Source: Actinomyces ruminis (GTDB lineage: Bacteria; Actinomycetota; Actinomycetes; Actinomycetales; Actinomycetaceae). From it: a stretch of 64,000 bases of DNA. The translations under genes were made by a program, and so were the position numbers. The notes beneath the pieces were generated by a model that saw only the letters and a program-made list of their open reading frames with translations, had not been told where the DNA came from and did not search any database. This document shows positions 57,489 to 64,000 of the stretch, in pieces. The stretch lies in the NCBI RefSeq assembly GCF_002154335.2, contig NZ_MTPX02000051.1:62001-126000 (forward strand). Direction: 5' to 3'. Positions within the stretch are counted from its first letter, which is position 1; the number at the start of each line of letters is the position of its first letter.

Positions 57489-58449
57489 TCCTCGTTCCTT
57501 CCCAGTCGCTGTACCGGAAGTATTACGGCGAGAACGAGAACCATGAGGACCACGGCCAGCGCCGACGCCACACCTATTCTGTTCTCGGTGAACGCCAGGT
57601 AGAAGATCTGCAGTCCGGGTACCATCGTGGAGTTCCCAGGCCCCCCTTGGGTGGAGATATAGATGATGTCGAAGCTGGACAGCGCTGCAATGATCGTGAC
57701 GGTCAGACAGACAACTATCTCTTGACGGACACTTGGCAAGGTGATCGACACGAATTCCCGAATCGGACCTGCGCCGTCGAGGCGGGCGGCCTCGTACAGT
57801 GATCCGTCGATCTTGGCCATGCCGGCGAGCAGGAGCATGGTGCACAGTCCTATTTCCACCCATGCCCCGATCATGCCGACCGAGGGTAAGGCCGTGTGAT
57901 AATCGCCGAGCCAGGCTGTTGCGAACCGGCCGAGTCCCAGCGCGCGGAGAGCCTGGTTGATCAGACCTGTGCTGGCGAACAGCCAGCTCCAGATGATGCC
58001 TGCTGCGACCAGCGGGATGACCTGCGGGATGAACACAACGACCCGAGCTACGTTGGCGAATCGTGACGCTGGATACCGCGAACTGCCGCTGCGGTGACTA
58101 GAGCAAGCAGTACCGGCAGAATCGAGAAGAACACTATGAGTTCAAAGGCGTGGAGGATCGATGAAAACAGGCGCGGGTCGGCGAACACCAGGCGGTAGTT
58201 GTCCCAGCCGACCCAGGTGGCCTCCGTGACGCCGTTCCAGCTATAGAAGGAGTACTGGAATGAGCGGCAAATCGGAACGAGTACGAAGAACGTGTAGAAG
58301 ACGAGAGCGGGTACGAGGAATGCTAGGCCCAGTAGTCGTCGGCGGCGGGTCCAGCGCTTGGCGATAGCGTGTGTGCCGCGCTCGTCGGAGGTAACGGTGC
58401 TAGTCCCGGCGGATCGTCGTGGCATGGCCGGCGCCGTTGTGATGCTCAC
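57485..58449 (-). CDS. Carbohydrate ABC transporter permease (MalF/CUT1 family), one frameshift
   Basis: About 321 residues after repair. ATG 58449 overlaps the stop of the binding-protein gene. The N-terminal part is LLGLAFLVPALVFYTFFVLV, then YSFYSWNGVTEATWVGWDNY; after the break, VARVVVFIPQVIPLVAAGII, then the EAA loop SLYEAARLDGAGPIREFVSI and STQGGPGNSTMVPGLQIFYL. One base is lost near 58068 (CGTCACGATTCG; CACCGATTC gives RFANVARVV). The block is visibly less G+C-rich than the rest of the window. Confidence 0.9.
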
Positions 58450-59804
58450 TTGGCTGCCTCGGCTACCTGGGACTCGTAGTCCTTCTGAACAGCGGCGAGA
58501 AGAGCGTCGGCGGTCTGCTTACCGGCAACGAGATCCTGGAGATTAGGCGTCCAGCTCTTCGCGTAGACAGCGTCCGTTGCGTTGGCAATGAAGTCCATTG
58601 CCCCGTTGTCCGCGGCGATCTCTGTGCCTGCGGAGAGTGTTTGTGAGGTGACAGTACCCTCGTCGATCGCAGGCATGTAGGCGTCATCAGGACCCATGGG
58701 GTGCGATCCCCCGACCTTCACGCAGAGATCACGAGCCTTTTCATTCGTTGCCACCCAGTTGAGGAAGAAGGCGGCGTTGTCGGGATTGGGTGCGTTGGCG
58801 CTGACGCCGACGGTCAGAGGAGAGGACATGGCGCTCTTCTTGTCGCCTGCGTCGAGAGTCGGCATGAGGAAGAATCCGACCTCATCAGGCATAGTCGAGT
58901 CCAGTGTGCCGGATTCCCAGTCGCCATTGAACATGAATAGGGAGTCATTGTTGGTGAAGCGGGACATCATTGCCGAGTAGTCGAGGGAGTTTATGTCGTC
59001 AGCGAAGTAGCCGGCATCTATCCACTTCTTAAGGTGTGCCACGGCCTCTCTATTATTGTCAGTATCGATCGAGGCGCCAGGTTCCTGGTAGATCCATTGT
59101 TTGATGGGGGTGATGTCACCGTAGACACCCATGAGGTTTTGCAGGGGGAAGCACAGGCCGCCGGTAGCGCCGCCGTTGAACTGTGCGATCCCGGTGAGTC
59201 CTGCCTTCTTCGATTCGGCAAGCAGCTCGTCTAGCTCGGCGAGTGTCTCTGGTGCTTCGGTCATTCCGATTTTCTGGGCGAGATTCTTGTTATAGAAGAC
59301 ACCAGTAACGCTGTAATTGAAGCCGTGGCCGTACAGCGCGCCTGAGCCCCGCGTGCCTTTGTCGTTCACTCGTAGCTGCTCGAGTTGGGATGCGGGCCAG
59401 GTGTCCCAGCCGTAGGCCTTGGCGTACGGATCGAGGTCAAGAAGGACTCCCGCTTTCACGGCGTTCTGAATCGACGGAAGTCGCATGATGTCTTGGGGGT
59501 CGTCGCCGAGCACGCGCAGGGCGTTCTGGGTGATGACTGCGAATTGGTCCTCGCGGATGTTCCAGGTGACATCGGGGAACTGAGCGGAGAACTCTTCAGT
59601 GAGTCGGGTTGCTAGCGGAAAGCCGGTCTCGAAGTATGCCTTCATCTCGGCGCCACGGGGAGACGCGAGTGTGGTTGCGGCAGAGGTTGAGGACGCGCCG
59701 GTGCCGTTCTTGGTTCCGGGGGCACCGCAGCCGGCGACAGCAGCGGCGCAGAGTGCGGTGCCTGCCAGGAGAGCGGAGCGCCTGGTGATTGTGGTGGTGT
59801 TCAT
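58446..59804 (-). CDS. Carbohydrate ABC transporter substrate-binding lipoprotein (CUT1)
   Basis: 452 residues from ATG 59804 (AAGGAAGAG upstream). An Arg-Arg signal peptide (TITRRSALLAGTALCAAAVA) is followed by the lipobox VAGCGAPG. The mature part shows the family-1 binding-protein pattern: FSAQFPDVTWNIREDQFAVI, ALYGHGFNYSVTGVFYNKNL, IGMTEAPETLAELDELLAES, MSRFTNNDSLFMFNGDWESG and AAFFLNWVATNEKARDLCVK. It sits behind the esterase gene and before the two permeases in one operon, divergent from a LacI-family regulator. The ligand is probably an oligosaccharide, perhaps acylated given the esterase, but that is inference. Confidence 0.92.
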   Translation of the reverse strand: MNTTTITRRSALLAGTALCAAAVAGCGAPGTKNGTGASSTSAATTLASPRGAEMKAYFETGFPLATRLTEEFSAQFPDVTWNIREDQFAVITQNALRVLGDDPQDIMRLPSIQNAVKAGVLLDLDPYAKAYGWDTWPASQLEQLRVNDKGTRGSGALYGHGFNYSVTGVFYNKNLAQKIGMTEAPETLAELDELLAESKKAGLTGIAQFNGGATGGLCFPLQNLMGVYGDITPIKQWIYQEPGASIDTDNNREAVAHLKKWIDAGYFADDINSLDYSAMMSRFTNNDSLFMFNGDWESGTLDSTMPDEVGFFLMPTLDAGDKKSAMSSPLTVGVSANAPNPDNAAFFLNWVATNEKARDLCVKVGGSHPMGPDDAYMPAIDEGTVTSQTLSAGTEIAADNGAMDFIANATDAVYAKSWTPNLQDLVAGKQTADALLAAVQKDYESQVAEAAK

Positions 59805-59841
59805 GAGGATTCTCTTCCTTGAGAGGGGTGTGGATTGGGTA

Positions 59842-60864
59842 TCAATGGTCTGTGGCTCGAGGGTCATCAGGGCACAGGTGTCGGTGCATGGCGGCGTAGC
59901 GGTAATCAAGGACGGCGCGACTCGCCGGTGCCGTGGGGGCGACGTTCTCGGCCCCGTGGAAGACCCCGGGCACGAGATGGAGTTCGGTTGGGACGCCGGC
60001 GGCGCACAGTCGCATGGCCATCGTCAGACATTCGTCGCGGAAGAGGTCGAGTTCGCCGACGTCGATATACGTAGGGGGGAGACCTTCCAACTGCGCCAAC
60101 GTTGCCCGGGCGGGAGAGGAGTAGATCGTCGGTTCGTGGTCGCCGAGGTACCAACTCCAGGCCTCAGTATTGTCGGCCCGCGTCCAGACCCCGGTTCCGT
60201 TGCGCACGACCTGCTGCGATGAGGGAGTGGTGGAGCTGTCATCAAGCATCGGGTAGATGGCTTGGAGGAAGGCGATCGGGGGGCCACCGTGATCACGAAC
60301 GTACAGGCAGGTTCCCAGAGCCAGCCCGCCTCCGGCGCTCGCGCCGAATAGGGCGACACGTGAGGTGTCGATCCCGAGCGTGCCAGCACACGAACTCATC
60401 CAGTGCAACACGGTCACGATATCCTCTATGGCGGCCGGGTAGGGATGCTCGGGTGAGAGCCGGTAGTCTACGGATACACAGACGGCTCCGTGAGCGTCAG
60501 AGATGCTGGCGAAATTGTTGTGTTCCGATGCGATGGTGCCGGCCCACATGCCGCCGCCGTGGATGCATAGCACGGCTGGAAGAGGTCCGCCTAGAGGGCG
60601 TTTGGGGGTGTAGACGCGGGCACCTACCGAGCGACCGGCATCGGGCGTCGGGAGCTGGATGTCGTACCAGGTAACGCGTTCCGAAACCCAGTCGAACTCG
60701 GGCGCGAAGGTTGGCTCCTGGGCTTGTCGGCGCTCTGTGGGCGACAGGTTGCGATAATTGGCCGGAAAGCGGGCCTCGCTCGCGGCAAGTGGGTGCTTGT
60801 AGTCGGGGTCAAGGTGAGAGTCGAACCAATCCTCACCTCCCACGAGGGGGTGCGCGTATGGCAT
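59842..60864 (-). CDS. Alpha/beta-hydrolase esterase (hormone-sensitive-lipase family)
   Basis: 340-residue cytoplasmic esterase without signal peptide. The HSL oxyanion motif is LCIHGGGMWAGTIASEH. The nucleophile elbow is VALFGASAGGGLALGTCLYV (Ser in GASAG). The acid is in YIDVGELDLFRDECLTMAMR, and the base His is in LVPGVFHGAENVAP. It is first in the sugar-uptake operon, which suggests it removes an acyl or other ester group from the imported glycoside. It is transcribed divergently from the LacI-type gene. Confidence 0.9.
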   Translation of the reverse strand: MPYAHPLVGGEDWFDSHLDPDYKHPLAASEARFPANYRNLSPTERRQAQEPTFAPEFDWVSERVTWYDIQLPTPDAGRSVGARVYTPKRPLGGPLPAVLCIHGGGMWAGTIASEHNNFASISDAHGAVCVSVDYRLSPEHPYPAAIEDIVTVLHWMSSCAGTLGIDTSRVALFGASAGGGLALGTCLYVRDHGGPPIAFLQAIYPMLDDSSTTPSSQQVVRNGTGVWTRADNTEAWSWYLGDHEPTIYSSPARATLAQLEGLPPTYIDVGELDLFRDECLTMAMRLCAAGVPTELHLVPGVFHGAENVAPTAPASRAVLDYRYAAMHRHLCPDDPRATDH

Positions 60865-61025
60865 CAGAACACCTTCTTCGTTGCGAGGCGGCCATCTCTG
60901 TGGCTCCCGGGAACTGCGTCGCCCGTGATCTTGACGGACGGACAGTGCGGGTGGCGGGCGCGGTTCGGCCTGCTACGAGCAAGGGGTCGCGCTGGTGTCG
61001 AGCTCCTTTGCTTGCGCCACAGAGG

Positions 61026-61089
61026 TGCTAACTGCTGTTAGCAAGATCGATGCTACGATGCTGGAGTCGCCCTGTCAACACCTGTTAGC
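61026..61089. promoter_or_regulatory. Two LacI-type operators between esterase and regulator genes
   Basis: TGCTAACTGCTGTTAGCA (61026-61043) is a 7-bp perfect inverted repeat with a 4-bp centre. A second, weaker copy, GTCAACACCTGTTAGC (61074-61089), keeps the same architecture and the full right half GTTAGC. The outer two symmetry centres are about 47 bp apart. Both precede the LacI-family gene and the esterase operon, so autoregulation and repression of the uptake operon are expected. Confidence 0.72.
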
Positions 61090-61129
61090 GGGGTATGCGA
61101 GTTTTCTACTCGGAGTGCGGAGTTGGGGG

Positions 61130-62174
61130 ATGGCAAGTCGTACTAGAGTCACTCAGGCGCAGGTTGCGAAGCGTGCCGGCGTGTCGCGTACGGTCGCTTC
61201 GTTCGTTCTTAACAACCGGACGGATCAGCGTGTCAGCGAAGCCACGGCGCAGCGTGTACGTGCTGTAGCTGAAGAGCTCGGCTATAGGCCCAATGCCGTC
61301 GCCAACATCCTTCGCACCGGCCGGTCCGGAACGCTTGCGATCATCTCCGATCTCATCACGACCACAGCACCTGCGGCAGACATGGTGCTTGGTGCGATTG
61401 AGGGGGCGAGGGAGCATGGCAAGTTGCTTTTCACGGCTGAGACCATGATCGATGAGGCGACAGAGGAGCGGATTATCACCAACCTGCTTGACCGCCAGGT
61501 TGAAGGCGTCCTGTATGCCTCGATGTTTACTCGTGAGCTGTCGCTCCCGCCGTCCCTTGCTGGACAGTCCGTGGTCCTGTTGAACTGCCTTGACCCTAGT
61601 TGCCCGTATCCCTCGGTATTGCCTGACGAGAGGGAGGGAGGCCGGCAAGCGGCTCGGATCCTGGTTGAAGCCGGACGAGCCTCGCTAGTTCTGTTTGTAG
61701 GGACACTGCCAGGTGGGGCGTCTGCGACTTCGGATTGGCCGGATACGAAGCCCATCGCGCTGAGACGACGCCTAGAGGGAATCCGGGAGGTACTCGCGAC
61801 AACGGATTCGCGTCTCGTGACCGATCCGCTGAGCGAGGCTCGGTGGGATCCGCCCACTGGGCGCGAGTCTGTCCTGAGAGCGCTTCGTCGTGGGGTACGT
61901 CCATCTGCCTCATATGTGCGAATGACGCACTGGCGATGGGTGCGTATCAGGCCCTGGATGATGAGGGTCTGTCGGTTCCGGGCGACGTTGCTGTTGTGTC
62001 GTTTGATGGTTCGGCGCTCGCTGGGTGGATGTCTCCTCGACTGACGTCGATTGCTCTGCCTCACCGAGAGATGGGACGGCACGCTGTGATCTGCTGGTCA
62101 ACCAGGAGACTACGGGCAAGGAGCACTCGGAGGTACTGATCCCGATGCCGATTGCCGAGGGCGGATCGATATGA
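61130..62174 (+). CDS. LacI-family transcriptional regulator, two frameshifts
   Basis: About 348 residues from ATG 61130. The helix-turn-helix is VTQAQVAKRAGVSRTVASFV, followed by the hinge helix LGYRPNAVANILRTGRSGT. The periplasmic-binding-like domain begins LAIISDLITTTAPAADMVLG. Near 61895 a base is lost (GTGGGGTACGTCC), after which SICLICANDALAMGAYQALD, VPGDVAVVSFDGSALAGWMS and RLTSIALPHREMGRHAV continue. A second loss near 62085 leads into DLLVNQETTGKEHSEVLIPM and a stop at 62174. It is the likely regulator of the divergent esterase/ABC operon through the GCTAAC...GTTAGC sites. Confidence 0.88.
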
Positions 62175-62268
62175 CGGTCGTCCTATAGTCTCTTATGTGT
62201 CATCAGCAGCCGCTCGCACAGAGGAGTTTCTGTCTGCAACAAAGGCGATACGTGAGGAGGAGCTCCAC

Positions 62269-63054
62269 ATGGCACTCTTGCCGCGCCACGACCTCGGCTT
62301 CCTGGTGGTTGGCGGGCCCACCGTCGTCATCGACGTCGCCGGGTTGCGCTTCGTCGTCGACCCCACCTTCGACCCGCCGACCGACTACGGCGCCCTGCGC
62401 AAGACCCACGGGCCGGCCGTGGCCGCCGACGCGCTCGCGGACGTGGACGTCGTCCTGGTCAGCCACGCCGACCATGCCGACAACCTAGACGTCACCGGAC
62501 GCGCCTTCGCGCTGGCCGCCCCGCGCCTGCTCACCAACCCCGGCTCCGCCCGGCAGCTCGGCCGGCCCGCGGAGGGTCTGGCCCCGTGGCAGTCCGCGGT
62601 CGTCGGCGACGGCGTCACGGTCACCGCCGTGCCCGCTCAGCACGGTCCCGCCGACGGGGAGATAGACGCCGCCGGATACGTCAACTGCGAGGTCACCGGC
62701 TTCGTCATCCAGACGCCCGACACTACCATCTACCTCACCGGGGACAACGCCTCCCTGGAGCTGATCGCCCAGGTGAGGGAGCGCTTCGGCGGCATCGGCC
62801 ACGCCGTGCTGAACGCCGGCCGGGCGACGGTGCCTGCCAAGTTCGCGGGCCGGCCGCTGAGCCTGTCCGCCGAGCGGGCCAGCGCCGCGGCTCAGGTGCT
62901 CGGCGCGCCGCACGTCGTCGTCGCCCACCAGACCGGCTGGGAGCACTTCACCGACGGCCCCGGCGCCACGCTGCGGGCGTTCCGCGACGCCGGCATCCTG
63001 GACCGCTTGGACCGCACCCCCGAGGGGGAGTGGCGCTGTCACACTGGCGTGTGA
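62269..63054 (+). CDS. MBL-fold metal-dependent hydrolase (UlaG-like)
   Basis: 261 residues from ATG 62269 (GAGGAGGAG upstream). Metallo-beta-lactamase fold with VVIDVAGLRFVVDPTFDPPT and the metal site VVLVSHADHADNLD (HxDHxDN). Further ligand regions are VTAVPAQHGPADGEIDA, IYLTGDNASLELIAQ (Asp) and HVVVAHQTGWEHFTDG (His). The pattern matches the UlaG/YtnP-like branch that acts on small-molecule lactones or phosphodiesters. G+C rises back to the level of the core genes here, so it lies outside the lower-G+C sugar block. Confidence 0.85.
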   Translation: MALLPRHDLGFLVVGGPTVVIDVAGLRFVVDPTFDPPTDYGALRKTHGPAVAADALADVDVVLVSHADHADNLDVTGRAFALAAPRLLTNPGSARQLGRPAEGLAPWQSAVVGDGVTVTAVPAQHGPADGEIDAAGYVNCEVTGFVIQTPDTTIYLTGDNASLELIAQVRERFGGIGHAVLNAGRATVPAKFAGRPLSLSAERASAAAQVLGAPHVVVAHQTGWEHFTDGPGATLRAFRDAGILDRLDRTPEGEWRCHTGV

Positions 63055-63708
63055 GCGTCACCCGGCGCTGTCCCGAATCGGGGCGGGGCCGCGCACTGCT
63101 TGGAAATCCCGCCTCGGGCGTGTCCCACGATCATGTCCGGCATGGGGATGCGCCTCGCGGTAGCGAAAAGAACCACATTTCGCCTCAATAGTCCCAAGAG
63201 GGTAACGGTGTTCTGCGTTGCTTGCTTCGGGGAGATTTGCGAAGTATGTTGCGAGGGCAATTCGGTGTTTGACGATGGCTCTGTCAACGCCGTCCCCTGG
63301 CGAATAAGGAGGCATGAGCCCCTCACGTCCGTGCAGTGACGTCGCGGAGCTGAGAAACGGTACGTCGGTGCGCCCATTGTTGTGCGTGCGCCACGTTCCG
63401 CGCTTGAGCGAAAACCATCCTTGAAGCCCGTCGTAGCTCGCCCCACACGGCGATGCGCATCCGTCCCGATTCAATCCCTGGCGGTCCCTGAAATGAGCCT
63501 TAGTAACCACCTTTCACCTTGTCTGCGTAACTTTATAAGCAGCAGTTATTCCTCATTCCGGGCAGGCGTGAACCTCATGCCGGAACGGGGTGGAGCCGCG
63601 GCGGCCGCGCAGGGGGCCCTCGATCCGGGGTGCGAGAATGGAGGGCGGCGCGGTGCATCAAGACGGCGGGACGGGACCGTCGGTACGCGGCGGAGGCATC
63701 GCGCGGCA
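63055..63708. other. Gap before the second polysaccharide locus
   Basis: About 650 bp, less G+C-rich than the flanks, with no convincing gene. The longest frame (minus, 63058-63510) lacks third-position bias and recognisable motifs. The right part must contain the promoter of the sugar transferase at 63709. No tRNA or phased array is seen. Confidence 0.5.
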
Positions 63709-64000
63709 ATGCCCGCCTGGTACGACCTCCCGGCGGATATGCAGAATGATGCCGTGCGTCCCTATTACGATCACCTGGTTGCGCACGAAGGACAGCTGCG
63801 ACTGAAACGGCTGTTCGATGTTGTTGGAGCCGGGCTCATGCTGGTCGCGCTCGGGTGGCTGTTCGTCTTGCTGTCGCTGATCATCAAGATCGACTCGCCC
63901 GGCCCCGTGTTCTTCCGGCAACAACGGGTTACCCGTTTCGGCCGCGAGTTCAAGATTCACAAGTTTCGCACGATGATGGACCGTCCGAGCGAGCCGGGTA
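63709..64000 (+). CDS. Bacterial sugar transferase (priming glycosyltransferase), 5' part only
   Basis: The frame from ATG 63709 stays open to the window edge (97 residues). After a polar start (PAWYDLPADMQNDAVRPYYD) comes the membrane-associated helix LKRLFDVVGAGLMLVALGWL, then the catalytic DSPGPVFFRQQRVTRFGREF and KIHKFRTMM of the PglC/WcaJ type. A GGAGG lies 12 bp upstream. It is a second priming transferase beside that at 44659-45318, so a separate glycan locus probably begins here. Confidence 0.88.
   Translation, partial: MPAWYDLPADMQNDAVRPYYDHLVAHEGQLRLKRLFDVVGAGLMLVALGWLFVLLSLIIKIDSPGPVFFRQQRVTRFGREFKIHKFRTMMDRPSEPG

Noticed and set aside
421-62174. Genome decay with genuine pseudogenes
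   Set aside because: Apart from the transposases, all damaged genes keep full length, motifs and codon bias on both sides of each break, including clpX and other housekeeping genes.
63058-63510. 150-residue minus-strand hypothetical protein
   Set aside because: No third-position bias, no ribosome binding site and no recognisable motif.

Overview
The window is very G+C-rich, with strong G/C at third codon positions. Gene content points to an Actinomyces-like member of the Actinomycetaceae. Supporting features are an actinobacterial glutamate-type ABC transporter, a T-box in front of ileS, an FTR1/P19 iron system with an ApbE flavin transferase, a variant leucine-rich-repeat protein, and a DapF-like protein beside miaA. 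This is inferred from gene families and synteny, not from a database search.

Layout. 1-2204 (minus): glutamate/amino-acid ABC transporter (permease cut by the window edge, lipoprotein, ATPase). 2368-4020: miaB. 4038-12930: an iron-uptake and electron-transfer locus. ApbE is divergent from FTR1, P19 lipoprotein, DUF2318 membrane protein, two FtsX-type permeases, ATPase and FMN-binding lipoprotein, with a DtxR/IdeR-like box between the two units. 14133-19135: two YbjN-domain proteins, miaA, a DapF-like protein lacking the catalytic cysteines, clpX and chorismate mutase. 19725-21748: decayed IS256 and ISAs1 transposases. 21829-29564 (minus): a variant-LRR membrane protein and three tandem long-chain acyl-CoA synthetases. 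29747-32566: valS. 33277-45318: a surface-polysaccharide cluster (Wzz-like protein, aminotransferase, CapD-like dehydratase, flippase, polymerase-like protein, glycosyltransferase, double ATP-grasp protein, priming sugar transferase). 45495-47777: proC, an SDR and a small membrane protein. 47998-52621: trehalose operon (treC, EIIABC) with a convergent treR-like regulator. 53141-56521: ileS behind a T-box. 56661-62174: a less G+C-rich block with esterase, solute-binding protein and two permeases, divergent from a LacI regulator. 62269-63054: MBL-fold hydrolase. 63709-64000: start of another sugar transferase.

Two features cut across the window. First, about 22 protein genes, including clpX, miaA, proC and the trehalose genes, are each broken by one to three single-base losses. 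Where the expected protein fixes the site, the lost base is a G or C, mostly in or next to a short G or C run. Restoring it recovers a full-length family member. This looks like sequencing or assembly error, so those genes are given as single CDS entries spanning the break. Second, several gene-free gaps hold arrays of about 20-bp units with 19-21-bp phasing that run in one orientation and then flip to the other. They are neither CRISPR nor ordinary terminators, and are the least explained structures here.
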